Origin: Chthoniobacter flavus
GTDB taxonomy: Bacteria > Verrucomicrobiota > Verrucomicrobiia > Chthoniobacterales > Terrimicrobiaceae
DNA length: 48,986 nt
Direction: 5' to 3'
Assembly: GCA_945860745.1 (NCBI GenBank)
Contig: CAMASH010000019.1
Coordinates: forward strand, 1 to 48,986
In this document: positions 1 to 7,684 of the stretch, one piece after another
Layout: every line of letters begins with the position of its first letter
Numbering within the stretch: position 1 is the stretch's first letter
Translations under genes and position numbers: made by a program
Notes under the pieces: model-generated
Databases searched by the model: none
What the model was told of the DNA's origin: nothing
What the model saw: the letters and a program-made list of their open reading frames with translations, nothing else

Positions 1-672
1 TGTCCGAATCTTTTGCTGCTGAAGTTTGATGCGGAGTTCGCCGCCCAGGCCCCCGAGGTTTTCATCGAGAGTCTGGCCCGGTCTGCGCGACCGCTCCAGA
101 GTGTGTGCGTCGGGCACCAATGGACCTTCGGACGCCAACGCTCCGGCAACGTCGCCCTGCTGCGGCAGCTCGGTGCGCGGTGGGGATTTGAAACCGTCGA
201 AATCGATCCCGTGACATCCGGCGGGGAAACGATCAGCAGCACGCGCATCCGGCGGTGCGTGGAGGCGGGGGATTTTCCCGCCGCGCGCGAACTCCTGGGG
301 CGCGATTACACCATCCTCGGCACGGTGCAGCATGGGGCGGGACTGGGCGGAAAGATCGGATTTCCCACCGCCAATCTGGCCGCCCACAACGAGCAATTTC
401 CCCCCGATGGGGTTTACGCCGTGCGGGTGCGTCTGCGCGGCGACTGGCGGGAGGGCGTAGCCAACATTGGAACGCGTCCGACCGTGACGAGTTCGCCGGA
501 ACGGCTTTTGGAAATTCATATCTTCGATTTCGCCGGAGACTGCTACGGCGAGGAGGCGGAAGTGCGCTTTGAAAAATTCCTGCGCGGGGAACGGAAGTTT
601 GCGTCGGTGGAGGCGCTCAAGGCGCAAATTAAAGAGGATGCCGATGCGGCGCGACGTCTGACGGCGGGCTGA
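1..672 (+). CDS. ribF: Bifunctional riboflavin kinase/FMN adenylyltransferase RibF, 3' part
   Basis: The reading frame is already open at base 1, so the 5' part, with the nucleotide-binding start of the FAD synthetase domain, lies outside the window. The visible 223 codons hold the end of the FAD synthetase domain (EFAAQAPEVFI, then FGRQRSGN and the SSTRIR motif) followed by the flavokinase domain with GFPTANL and NIGTRPT. The protein makes FMN from riboflavin and ATP, then FAD from FMN, in the cytoplasm. The length of the visible part fits the family after removal of about 90 N-terminal residues. The next intact gene is a toxin-antitoxin pair, so no operon partner is visible downstream; ribD of the same pathway lies 28 kb away. 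Confidence 0.93.
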   Translation, partial: CPNLLLLKFDAEFAAQAPEVFIESLARSARPLQSVCVGHQWTFGRQRSGNVALLRQLGARWGFETVEIDPVTSGGETISSTRIRRCVEAGDFPAARELLGRDYTILGTVQHGAGLGGKIGFPTANLAAHNEQFPPDGVYAVRVRLRGDWREGVANIGTRPTVTSSPERLLEIHIFDFAGDCYGEEAEVRFEKFLRGERKFASVEALKAQIKEDADAARRLTAG

Positions 673-813
673 TCCTATTCGCTCGAAGAGATTGTTTGAC
701 TGCGTTCAGGCTGATAGCACCACGAGAATGGAGATGGCCGCGGTGTCTAAATATGCTGCGAACGGGAAGCGAATCGCTGCGACGTAGATGAGCCAGGAGG
801 CGAGCGAAGACAG

Positions 814-993
814 GAACCCTGCATTCGTGGACTTCGCATCACGGTTTACGATGTGCTTGATTATTTGGCCTCTGGAATGTCCCACGAGGAGATTCTGACT
901 GATTTTCCCTATTTGACGGAAGAGGACATTCGAGCCGGCCTCGCATTCGCGGCTGATTCTGGTCGAAGGACTGCTTACGCTACTGCCGCTTGA
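814..993 (+). pseudogene. Decayed DUF433 antitoxin-like gene, 5' end lost
   Basis: In the frame ending at the TGA of 991-993 the translation reads EPCIRGLRITVYDVLDYL, then SGMSHEEIL, FPYLTEEDIRAGLAFAA. This is the DUF433 pattern: the (K)PCIRG core followed by the S-x-EEIL-x-DFP-x-LT-x-EDI-x-A helix-turn-helix-like half. The usual N-terminal strand (R-I-x-x-x-P) is not readable in this frame. There is no ATG, GTG or TTG upstream before the stop at 748-750, and RIAAT appears only in another frame followed by a stop. DUF433 proteins often act as antitoxins for DUF5615 PIN-like toxins, and no such toxin follows. I read this as a frameshifted or truncated remnant. Confidence 0.55.
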
Positions 994-1055
994 GGACAGG
1001 TAGTATCCAAGAAACCCACTTGCCGCGCGGGCCGATCCGGCTAGTCTTCCCATCA

Positions 1056-1271
1056 ATGACCATCGCCGAACTCCACAAGCTTCCGTCTGTCGAGAAGTTG
1101 AAGATTATCGAGGCACTTTGGGGCGATCTGGCGTCCGATGACGAGGTATTTACGAGCCCGGCGTGGCACGAGGAAGCACTGCGCAAGACCGAAGCGGATT
1201 TTGCCGCCGGTCGGGTTGAGATTGTGGACTGGGAAGACGCGAAGAGGGAATTGCGGAAGCCGTTCGAATGA
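1056..1271 (+). CDS. Addiction module antitoxin, TIGR02574-like family
   Basis: A 71-residue acidic protein beginning MTIAELHKLPSVEKL, with the features of the short addiction-module component family: an N-terminal helix with the LPxxEKLxIIEALWxDL pattern, then SPAWHEEALRKTE and a short C-terminal tail. Such proteins bind and neutralise the RelE/ParE toxin encoded directly after them and usually repress their own promoter. The ATG at 1056 is chosen because the conserved domain begins there; the 22 codons upstream in the same frame look non-coding. Its stop overlaps the toxin start by 4 bases (ATGA), so translation is coupled and the antitoxin comes first, as is usual for type II modules. Confidence 0.82.
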   Translation: MTIAELHKLPSVEKLKIIEALWGDLASDDEVFTSPAWHEEALRKTEADFAAGRVEIVDWEDAKRELRKPFE

Positions 1272-1567
1272 AGGTTAGAGTCCTCCGGCCTGCGCTTGAG
1301 GACCTTGCGGTCGGCCGCCGATTTTATGACAGGCGATCAGAGGGGATTGGTGCCTATTTTTTCGATAGTCTGTTTTCGGAGATTGATTCTTTGGTTCTCT
1401 ATGCGGGCATTCACTCAGTCCATTTTGGATTCCATCGGCTGCTCGCGAAGCGGTTTCCTTTTGCCGTGTATTATCGCGTGATTTCGGGGCAAGCCGTTGT
1501 GTTTCGTGTGCTCGACTGCCGGCGAGATCCCGGCTTGATTCGGAAGGCGCTGGAAGAAACGGTCTAA
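1268..1567 (+). CDS. Type II toxin of the RelE/ParE family
   Basis: This 99-residue basic protein starts MKVRVLRPALEDLAVGRRFYD, matching the RelE/ParE fold start (strand, then helix with A-x-x-D-L-x-x-x-x-x-Y). It continues with the FPFAVYYRV strand pair and ends VFRVLDCRRDPGLI, where family members carry the V-x-H/D-x-R-R-D-P signature. These toxins cleave ribosome-bound mRNA or poison gyrase; the sequence alone does not tell which. The length is normal for the family. It sits in a two-gene operon with the antitoxin (4-base overlap) and no gene follows for about 220 bases. The DUF433 remnant just upstream suggests this spot collects such modules. Confidence 0.82.
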   Translation: MKVRVLRPALEDLAVGRRFYDRRSEGIGAYFFDSLFSEIDSLVLYAGIHSVHFGFHRLLAKRFPFAVYYRVISGQAVVFRVLDCRRDPGLIRKALEETV

Positions 1568-1747
1568 CTAAGGAGTCGAAGCCGAACGCCGTCCGACCGA
1601 TAATGAACGTTGTTCGTTGTTTGGAGGGGCGAAAAGGACGGCTCCGTCTTCTTGCTTCGGTGGGTGCTGAGAGAGGATATCATCAGGGACATCCTGCCTG
1701 TGATTGTCAGCCCGTAGGTTGAGCGTTGTGCCTATTTTTTGAAAATC

Positions 1748-1768
1748 GCATCGGCAGGATGCCGATGC
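1748..1768 (-). terminator. Hairpin downstream of serA, possible terminator
   Basis: A 9-bp perfect stem (GCATCGGCA / TGCCGATGC) with a 3-base loop lies 22 bases past the serA stop on the minus strand. It is followed in that direction by GATTTTC and then A-rich sequence, a weak U-tract. It could serve serA transcription termination. The rest of 1568-1790 holds no convincing gene. Confidence 0.45.
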
Positions 1769-1790
1769 CACTTGAATCAGGTGGGCGGTC

Positions 1791-3395
1791 TCAAAGCTGG
1801 ATGACCTTGGCGCTGGCGATCGCGGGGTCGGCCAGGAGGCTGGCGAGGACGTCGGGGCCGGGGGCGCTGTCGAGATTCAGCAACGTCAGGGCGGTGCCGC
1901 CGGCTTCGGTGCGGGAGAGCGACATGCTGGCGATGTTGATGGTGTGCGTGCCGAGGATGGTGCCGACTTTTCCCACGATGCCGGGGACGTCGTGGTTTTC
2001 CAAAAGGAGGACGACGCCGTTGGGGGTGACTTCCACGGGGCGGCTGTTGATGCGGACGATGCGGGGTTCGTTTTTCGCACCGAAAAAAGTGCCGCCGATG
2101 GAGACTTTTTTTTCGCCGCTCCAGACGGCGACGTGGAGCCATTCGTTGAAATCGGTTTGCTCGCTCGATTTCACTTCTTCGATGAGGAGGCCGAGGGTGG
2201 AGGCCATGGTGCGGACGTTGACGCTGTTGACCTCCTGGCCGCCGGCGTGGCGGAGGAATCCGGTGAGGATGGCGCGGGTGACGGCGTCCGTCGGAAGATC
2301 CACGGCCTTGCCTCCATAGGTGATGACGATGCGGTCGTTGCGGTTGGGGGCGAGCTGGGCGGCGAAGCGTCCGAGTTTGTCGCCGAGGGTGAGGTAGGGT
2401 TTGACGATGGCGAAGGTCTTGGCGTCGATGCTGGGCATGTTGACGGCGTTGCGGATCTCGCCGTCGAGGAGGACAGCGCGGATGGCCTGGGCGATTTCGA
2501 TGCCGACGTTTTCCTGGGCTTCGGCAGTGGAGGCTCCGAGGTGGGGGGTGAAAACGATGTTCTCGGAAGCGCGGAGGGGGAAGTCGGACGGGGGGGGTTC
2601 CACTTCGAAGACGTCGAGCGCGGCGGCGGCGACTTGCTTGGACTGGAGGGCCTCGTAGAGGGCGGTTTCGTCGATGAGTCCGCCGCGGGCGCAGTTGACG
2701 ATGCGGATGCCCTTTTTGCAGAGCGAAAGGCGGCGGGCATCGATCATGTGCCGGGTCTCGTCGGTGAGGGGCATGTGCATGGTGAGGAAGTCGCAAATGG
2801 GGAGGAGGTCGTCGATGGACTCGATGAGTTCGACTTGCAGGCTGCGGGCTTTGCTGACGGAGAGGTAGGGATCGTAGGCGGCCACGCGCATGCCGAAGGC
2901 GATGGCCCGGCGGGCGATCTCGCTGCCGATGCGGCCCATGCCGAGGATGCCGAGGGTTTTGTTGTAGAGTTCGACGCCCTCGTATTTTTTGCGGTCCCAT
3001 TTGCCGGCCTTCACGCTGGCATCGGCCTGGGGGATGCTGCGGGCGATGGAGACGAGGAGGGAGAAGGCGTGTTCGGCGGTGGAGATGGTGTTGCCGCCGG
3101 GAGTGTTCATCACAATGACGCCGCGTTTGGTGGCGGCGTCGACATCGACGTTGTCCACGCCCACGCCGGCCCGGCCCACCACTTTGAGATTTTTTGCGGC
3201 TCCAAGGACGGCGGCGGTGACTTTGGTCTGGCTGCGCACGACCAGGGCGGAGAAGTCGGGGATGAGCTTGATGATCTCGGCTTCGGGGAGGCCGGTCTTG
3301 ACGGTGACTTCAAGGGCGCCGCCGGCGGCGAGTTCCTCGACACCGCGTTGGGAGATGGGGTCGGCGACGAGGACTTTGAGCGTGGGAGAGGACAT
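1791..3395 (-). CDS. serA: D-3-phosphoglycerate dehydrogenase SerA
   Basis: The 534-residue protein oxidises 3-phosphoglycerate to 3-phosphohydroxypyruvate with NAD+, the first step of serine synthesis. Visible parts are the substrate-binding half around VVRSQTKVT (52-60) and GRAGVGVDN (74-82); the Rossmann fingerprint GMGRIGSE (152-159); the catalytic trio R237 (CARGG), E266 (DVFEVEP) and H285 (TPHLGAST); then an intervening ASB-type domain and a C-terminal ACT domain with ENHDVPGIVGKVG. This is the long, three-domain form; ACT domains in the family usually bind serine for feedback control. The start is the ATG at 3395, with no Shine-Dalgarno in front. A class V aminotransferase that could carry out the next step lies at 17700. 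Confidence 0.96.
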   Translation of the reverse strand: MSSPTLKVLVADPISQRGVEELAAGGALEVTVKTGLPEAEIIKLIPDFSALVVRSQTKVTAAVLGAAKNLKVVGRAGVGVDNVDVDAATKRGVIVMNTPGGNTISTAEHAFSLLVSIARSIPQADASVKAGKWDRKKYEGVELYNKTLGILGMGRIGSEIARRAIAFGMRVAAYDPYLSVSKARSLQVELIESIDDLLPICDFLTMHMPLTDETRHMIDARRLSLCKKGIRIVNCARGGLIDETALYEALQSKQVAAAALDVFEVEPPPSDFPLRASENIVFTPHLGASTAEAQENVGIEIAQAIRAVLLDGEIRNAVNMPSIDAKTFAIVKPYLTLGDKLGRFAAQLAPNRNDRIVITYGGKAVDLPTDAVTRAILTGFLRHAGGQEVNSVNVRTMASTLGLLIEEVKSSEQTDFNEWLHVAVWSGEKKVSIGGTFFGAKNEPRIVRINSRPVEVTPNGVVLLLENHDVPGIVGKVGTILGTHTINIASMSLSRTEAGGTALTLLNLDSAPGPDVLASLLADPAIASAKVIQL

Positions 3396-3400
3396 GAGGA

Positions 3401-3500
3401 TATTCGATTTGGGATTCTCGATTTGCGATTGGCGCGGGAAGGGCGAATCGGAAGGAGAAGGAGCTCTATTACATGCGAAAATCGGGAATCGAAAATCTAA
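3401..3500. repeat. Inverted pair of GATTYTCGATTT-rich repeats
   Basis: The interval upstream of serA contains runs of near-identical units (ATTCGATTTGG, ATTCTCGATTTGCGATT). About 60 bases further on it contains the reverse complement of the same pattern (GCGAAAATCGGGAATCG, AAAATCTAAAAC). The two halves therefore form a long imperfect inverted repeat flanking a GGCGCGGGAAGGGCG spacer. The right arm overlaps the stop of the receiver-domain gene. A related direct repeat (ACTCAAAAATCG twice) lies upstream of atpC. Function unknown. Confidence 0.5.
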
Positions 3501-4201
3501 AACTTCCGGGCGCGGGCTTTTTTGAGCGCGGCGGCGAGGTTATCCGGGCTGCAGGGTTTGGTGATATAGTCGTCCATCCCGGCATCGAACGCGCGGGTTT
3601 TGTCACCGGGCATGGCGTAGGCGGTAAGGGCCGCGATGTAGGGATGGGACCCCTCCGGCAGGCGACGGATGGCGCGGGTGGCGGTCAGTCCGTCCATGTG
3701 GGGCATGTGGATGTCCATGAAAATGACGTCATAGCGCCGCTGCCGGGCGGCTTCCACGGCAGCGGTTCCGTCGGCGGCGATCTGACACTCGCTGCCGAGG
3801 GCGCGGAGGCATTCGATGGCGAGTTGTTGGTTGGTGAGATTGTCCTCGGCCACAAGGATCTCGAGCGGCCGCGATGGGGGTTCGGAGGGAACCGGAGCGT
3901 CGGGAGAAAGGGGGATGGTGAAACCGAGGCGGGTTCCGGGAATTTCAAAACGCAAAATCCGGCGTCCCGGATCGTCCGCTTCATAGACGACCAGGCAAAG
4001 CGCGGTGGGTGCCGGCAGGGTGGTGATCTCGTTGGCCAGTTCGCGCAGGGTCTTGGCCAGCGCAGCACCATCGTAGGGAATGATGCGGGGAACGCGGGGA
4101 TCAACGATGGCGGCCAGGGGAGGGGTGAAGGAATTGCGATAGACTTCGACGCGCTCCCGCACATCGCATTGCTTCGATCCGGCGTCCGGCTGAGCTTCCA
4201 T
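3497..4201 (-). CDS. Receiver-domain protein, apparently a truncated hybrid histidine kinase
   Basis: I place the start at the ATG of 4201, giving 234 residues; a longer frame reaches 4342 but would run over the putative start of the divergent protease gene. Residues 113-232 are a complete CheY-like receiver domain: acidic pair E119/D120 (VAEDN), phosphoacceptor D163 (FMDIHMPHMDG), T193 and K215 (ITKP). Residues 34-98 look like a worn HATPase_c domain: DPRVPRIIPYDGAALAKTL and LRELANEI stand where the N-box helix lies in hybrid kinases, and RFEIPG then RLGFTIPL resemble its last strands, but the G1/G2 ATP-binding boxes are gone. No histidine-bearing dimerisation domain and no output domain are present. 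It may work as a phosphate sink or single-domain response regulator. Confidence 0.72.
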   Translation of the reverse strand: MEAQPDAGSKQCDVRERVEVYRNSFTPPLAAIVDPRVPRIIPYDGAALAKTLRELANEITTLPAPTALCLVVYEADDPGRRILRFEIPGTRLGFTIPLSPDAPVPSEPPSRPLEILVAEDNLTNQQLAIECLRALGSECQIAADGTAAVEAARQRRYDVIFMDIHMPHMDGLTATRAIRRLPEGSHPYIAALTAYAMPGDKTRAFDAGMDDYITKPCSPDNLAAALKKARARKF

Positions 4202-4288
4202 GATTGCGCAAGGGAATACGGGATTGCTCACCGCAAGGCATCTCAAAAACACTTGCGCCTCCGACACGATTCGCGATGGTGCCGGGGC

Positions 4289-5359
4289 GTGAAAGGGTCT
4301 TATCGAATTGCAACCGTGGCGGGAATTGAAGTCCGTGTTCATTTCACGTTTCTCCTCCTGCTGGCTTTTTACGCCTTCAACGACTATTCAGCGGGCGGCA
4401 CGAAGGCGGCGATGGACGGGGGCATTTTCATCCTGCTGCTTTTCCTTTGCGTGCTGCTACATGAATTCGGCCATGCCTTTGCGGCCAGGGCCTTCGGCAT
4501 CCGCACGCCGGATATCACGTTATTACCCATCGGCGGAGTGGCGCGGCTGGAGCGGATGCCGTCCTCACCCTGGCAGGAATTGGTCATCGCGCTGGCGGGT
4601 CCGGCGGTGAATGTGGTGATCGCTCTGGTCCTTGCCGTGCTCATCGGACGGATTCCGGATTTGCAGGATCTCATGGGGCTGCAGAAAACCGGCGCGGGGT
4701 TGCTGGTCAATCTGTTCTTTGTGAACGCGCTGCTCATCGCCTTCAACATGATCCCGGCGTTTCCCATGGACGGCGGGCGGGTTTTGCGGGCGCTGTTGGC
4801 CACACAAATGCGTCATGCCACGGCAACCTTGATTGCCGCGCGAGTCGGGCAGGTCATCGCCGTGCTCTTCGGCGTGGCGGCGTTCATGACCACGAATTAC
4901 ATGCTGATTTTCATCGCCGCGTTTGTTTTCCTGGGCGCGCAACAGGAACTGGCTTACGCCAAAATGCGCTCGCAGGCTCTCAATGTGCGGGTGGGGCAGG
5001 CCATGATCACAAAATTCCAGACACTGCCGGCCGCGCTGCGGGCCGGGGAGGTGCCGGCGTTGTTGTCCGGCAATGACCAGGTCATTTTTCCCCTGGTTGA
5101 CTCCTCCTTGCAATTGCGCGGACTGGCCACGCGGGACGAACTGCTCCAGGCGGCCCGTGACCTTCCTGCGCAATCTCCGGCCGATTGCGTGGCGCGGCAG
5201 ATTCCCGTGGTGCACCCGGAAACCGCTTTGGAGGAGGCGCTGGAATTGATGCAGCGTCTCGCGGAGCCCATTCTGGCCGTTGTGAATGCGTCCGGGCAAA
5301 TCGTGGGACTGGTCAGCCAGGCGCACCTGGCGGAATTATCGCGTTTGCGTGACGCCTGA
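4289..5359 (+). CDS. M50 site-2-type membrane metalloprotease with CBS pair
   Basis: Starting at the GTG of 4289 the protein has 356 residues and begins VKGSYRIATVAGIEVRVHFT, as do Rip3/SpoIVFB-like proteases. The zinc motif HEFGH is at 58-62, inside a membrane segment, and the second metal-ligand motif NMIPAFPMDGG spans 153-163. About six hydrophobic segments lie before residue 230. The C-terminal part (about 235-356) looks like two CBS domains, which in this subfamily bind nucleotides and tune activity. Such enzymes cut transmembrane substrates, often anti-sigma factors, but the substrate cannot be read from the neighbours. The divergent receiver gene starts 87 bases away. A perfect 8-bp inverted repeat follows the stop. 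Confidence 0.87.
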   Translation: MKGSYRIATVAGIEVRVHFTFLLLLAFYAFNDYSAGGTKAAMDGGIFILLLFLCVLLHEFGHAFAARAFGIRTPDITLLPIGGVARLERMPSSPWQELVIALAGPAVNVVIALVLAVLIGRIPDLQDLMGLQKTGAGLLVNLFFVNALLIAFNMIPAFPMDGGRVLRALLATQMRHATATLIAARVGQVIAVLFGVAAFMTTNYMLIFIAAFVFLGAQQELAYAKMRSQALNVRVGQAMITKFQTLPAALRAGEVPALLSGNDQVIFPLVDSSLQLRGLATRDELLQAARDLPAQSPADCVARQIPVVHPETALEEALELMQRLAEPILAVVNASGQIVGLVSQAHLAELSRLRDA

Positions 5360-5363
5360 CGGG

Positions 5364-5383
5364 TTTGTGAATTTTTTCACAAA
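5364..5383. terminator. Perfect 8-bp inverted repeat between protease gene and atp operon
   Basis: TTTGTGAA, four T, TTCACAAA. The repeat begins 5 bases after the protease stop and ends just before the likely atp promoter. It could end the protease transcript or serve as an operator for the atp operon. There is no U-tract after it, so intrinsic termination would be weak. Confidence 0.4.
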
Positions 5384-5389
5384 TAGGGC

Positions 5390-5418
5390 TTGCGCGATAA
5401 AAGAGCGCTGCTTAAAAA
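5390..5418 (+). promoter_or_regulatory. Candidate promoter of the ATP synthase operon
   Basis: TTGCGC (5390-5395) and TAAAAA (5413-5418) are separated by 17 bases, a fair sigma70-type match. It would give a leader of about 30 bases before the atpB ATG. Nothing better is seen between the protease stop and atpB. Confidence 0.35.
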
Positions 5419-5455
5419 GACGTTTCGCCATCCCCGGCAAAAGCAACTCTGTCGC

Positions 5456-6388
5456 ATGTTTGACATCGGCGTTTGGCTCAATGCCAGCGGGAGCGCATTG
5501 GAAAAATCTCCCATGGATTCCCTTTTATTTATCGCCGCTGGTATTCCGCTGTATGCTCCGCATTTCAGCCAGGAGCATCTGCATGTCGAATTTCTGGAGT
5601 GGCTGACTAATTCGCTGCTGGCCACCTTTCTGGTCGTGGCTGCGGTGGTGTATTGGGCGCGCAAGGCAACCAAAAACATGCAGGTGGTTCCCGGACCTTC
5701 GCAAAACCTTTTCGAGGCGGTTATTGTGGCGCTGCACGAGATGCTTGAGGGCATCGTCGGCAAACACATGATCAACCGCGTGTTCAGCCTGCTGGCCACA
5801 TTTTTTATCTTTATTCTCATCGCCAACTGGTTCGGTCTGCTGCCCGGAGTGGGCTCGGTCGGTTGGGGTGAAAAGGAACCGGGATTTCTTCCGGCTTATA
5901 TTCCTCATGTTGAGGTGCCGGTTATGCGCCCGACGACGGCGGATCTGAACATGACATTGGGAATGTCCGCTGTGTTCATGGTGATGTGGCTGTATTGGAC
6001 CATCCGGGAAATCGGAGTCGGTGGATTTATGAGTCACACCTTCGGTGTCAAAGGCGGACTCAAGGGAGTAATGGCTCTTGCCCTTTTCCCGATTTTCTTT
6101 TTTGTGGGCATCATTGAAATCATCTCCATGCTTTTCCGCCCGGTCTCACTTTCCCTGCGATTGTTCGGCAACGTCTATGCCGGGGAAAACCTGCTGGCGA
6201 CCATGATCACCTTGGGAAACACCCTCGGGTTTCCGAGCGTATTTGCCTATTTGAGCAGCATCCTGCTGCCCATTCCCTTTTATTTTCTTGAGCTGCTCGT
6301 CGGACTCCTCCAGGCGTTCGTCTTCACGCTGCTCTGCGCGGTTTACATCCAGCTATCCACCTCCCACGACGAAGAGGAAGCGCATTAG
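5456..6388 (+). CDS. atpB: F0F1 ATP synthase subunit a
   Basis: First gene of a complete atpBEFHAGDC operon. The 310-residue membrane protein forms the proton half-channels against the c-ring. Visible are the helix around NWFGLLPGVG and the channel helix SLSLRLFGNVYAGE, carrying the conserved arginine, and the last helix LVGLLQAFVFTLLCAVYI. The ATG at 5456 is chosen; an ATG at 5513 is also possible, and no Shine-Dalgarno settles the choice. The loop after GLLPGVGSVGWGEKEPG is somewhat extended. An atpI gene, which often precedes atpB, is not present. Confidence 0.95.
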   Translation: MFDIGVWLNASGSALEKSPMDSLLFIAAGIPLYAPHFSQEHLHVEFLEWLTNSLLATFLVVAAVVYWARKATKNMQVVPGPSQNLFEAVIVALHEMLEGIVGKHMINRVFSLLATFFIFILIANWFGLLPGVGSVGWGEKEPGFLPAYIPHVEVPVMRPTTADLNMTLGMSAVFMVMWLYWTIREIGVGGFMSHTFGVKGGLKGVMALALFPIFFFVGIIEIISMLFRPVSLSLRLFGNVYAGENLLATMITLGNTLGFPSVFAYLSSILLPIPFYFLELLVGLLQAFVFTLLCAVYIQLSTSHDEEEAH

Positions 6389-6451
6389 AATTTTCCGCCG
6401 GGACCGTGGCAAGACTGCGGGCGGCGGGGAAAAAACCAAAACAAACATAAC

Positions 6452-6697
6452 ATGACCACATTACTCCTTGCAGAAGCCGCAGCGGTCGCGGCGAGCGGAA
6501 TCACCGGCAGTTTCACCCTCGGCATGGCCGGGGCGGGCGCCGGTATCGGCATCGGACTCATTGGCGCGAAGGCGGCGGAAGCCGTCGGCCGTAATCCCGG
6601 TGCTTTCGGCCGCGTGCTCACCATCGGAATCATCGGCATGGCGCTGGCGGAAGCTATCGCGATTTACGCACTCATCCGTGCGTTTGCCGGCCAGTAA
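6452..6697 (+). CDS. atpE: F0F1 ATP synthase subunit c
   Basis: An 81-residue two-helix hairpin. Helix 1 is glycine/alanine rich (GMAGAGAGIGIGLIG), the polar loop is GRNPGA, and helix 2 carries the ion-binding carboxylate E67 in ALAEAIAIYAL. The residue after the glutamate is alanine and helix 1 has no glutamine at the sodium-ligand position, so the ring is predicted to carry protons, not sodium. It lies 63 bases after atpB, with an A-rich start region lacking a Shine-Dalgarno motif. Confidence 0.96.
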   Translation: MTTLLLAEAAAVAASGITGSFTLGMAGAGAGIGIGLIGAKAAEAVGRNPGAFGRVLTIGIIGMALAEAIAIYALIRAFAGQ

Positions 6698-6754
6698 CAC
6701 TCAAACAGCGTGGCCGCCGCGTAAAGCGCGGCGGCCTTCGCATTCTCACTTTCC

Positions 6755-7264
6755 ATGGACGCAATCAAAACTTTGCTAGACACATTCGGAGTCACCTGGC
6801 CGAAATTCATCGCCCAGGTCATCCTGTTCCTCGTCGTTTGGTGGATTCTCAGCAAATACGCCTTCGGCCCCATTTTGGAGATGCTGAATGAACGCCGCCG
6901 CCGGATCGAGGAAGGCCAGCTCAACGCCGAGAAAATCAAAAAGCAATTGGCCGAGGCCGAACTACGGTACCAGGAAGTTCTGCGCAAGGCCAACGAAGAA
7001 GCCACCAAACTCATTGAGGAGGCGCGTGCCGCCAGCGATGCCCACACCCAAAAGCAAATTCAGCAGGCGATCAAGGACGCCGAGGGCGTCATCGTCAAGG
7101 CCCGGGAAACCATCTCGCAGGATCGCAACAAGATGGTGGCCGAGGTCCGGAAAGAAATGGTTGAACTTGTCGTCAATACCACCGCGAAAGTGGTGGGCAA
7201 GGTGATCACCCCCGAAGACCAGAAACGCCTCTCCGAGGAAACCGCCAGGCAACTCGCCGCCTAG
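6755..7264 (+). CDS. atpF: F0F1 ATP synthase subunit b
   Basis: A 169-residue peripheral stalk subunit: one N-terminal membrane helix (FIAQVILFLVVWWILSKYAF) followed by a long charged coiled coil (LNERRRRIEEGQLNAEKI onward). Only one b-type gene is present, so the stalk is expected to be a homodimer rather than the b/b' form. It stands between atpE and the short atpH, whose product it contacts through its C-terminal end. Confidence 0.95.
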   Translation: MDAIKTLLDTFGVTWPKFIAQVILFLVVWWILSKYAFGPILEMLNERRRRIEEGQLNAEKIKKQLAEAELRYQEVLRKANEEATKLIEEARAASDAHTQKQIQQAIKDAEGVIVKARETISQDRNKMVAEVRKEMVELVVNTTAKVVGKVITPEDQKRLSEETARQLAA

Positions 7265-7279
7265 TTCGCTTAAACGACG

Positions 7280-7672
7280 ATGAAGATCAGCCGAGAAGCC
7301 CGACACACTGCCCGCGAGTTATTTCGCCTCAGTTTGGTGGACGGACATGTGGATGCGAGCCGCGCGGAGGAAATTTCCAGCGGCATCGTTGCGGCCAAAC
7401 CCCGCAGCTTTCTCCAGATTCTCAAGGAGTTCACCCGCCTCATCCGCCTCGAACTCGACAAGCGCCACGCCATCGTGGAAAGCGCCATATCCCTGGATGC
7501 CGCCACCATGGCGGACATCGCCAAAAATCTTAAACAGAAATTCGGCTCCGACATCACCGCCGAATTCCACGCCGCCCCCTTGCTGCTGGGCGGTCTGCGT
7601 ATCAGACTCGGCAGCGATGTCTGGGACGGCAGCGTCAGCGGCCGCCTCTCCTCACTCTCCCAACAACTTTAA
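7280..7672 (+). CDS. atpH: F0F1 ATP synthase subunit delta, short form
   Basis: The position between atpF and atpA and the C-terminal pattern (LLLGGLRIRLGSDVWDGSV, matching the family's L-x-GG-x-x-I-x-x-G-D-x-x-x-DGS) identify the delta subunit. It has only 130 residues against about 175-180 in most bacteria. The N-terminal part keeps one helix like the family's first (ARHTARELFRLSLVDG), then runs into helices that normally come much later, so about 45-50 residues of the six-helix domain that caps the alpha subunits seem missing. No frameshift or stop accounts for this; the reading frame is clean. See findings. Confidence 0.9.
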   Translation: MKISREARHTARELFRLSLVDGHVDASRAEEISSGIVAAKPRSFLQILKEFTRLIRLELDKRHAIVESAISLDAATMADIAKNLKQKFGSDITAEFHAAPLLLGGLRIRLGSDVWDGSVSGRLSSLSQQL

Positions 7673-7684
7673 CCCGGTCAAACC

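Noticed and set aside
1568-1790. A 67-codon minus-strand frame between the toxin gene and serA
   Set aside because: No start context, no family pattern, and it overlaps the hairpin at 1748-1768.
1944-3500. A long plus-strand open frame opposite serA, rich in D, E, G and V
   Set aside because: The composition is the typical complement of a real GC-rich gene, and serA has all its motifs on the other strand.
4202-4342. A longer start (4342) for the receiver-domain protein
   Set aside because: The extra 47 residues show no domain character and would overlap the divergent protease start at 4289.
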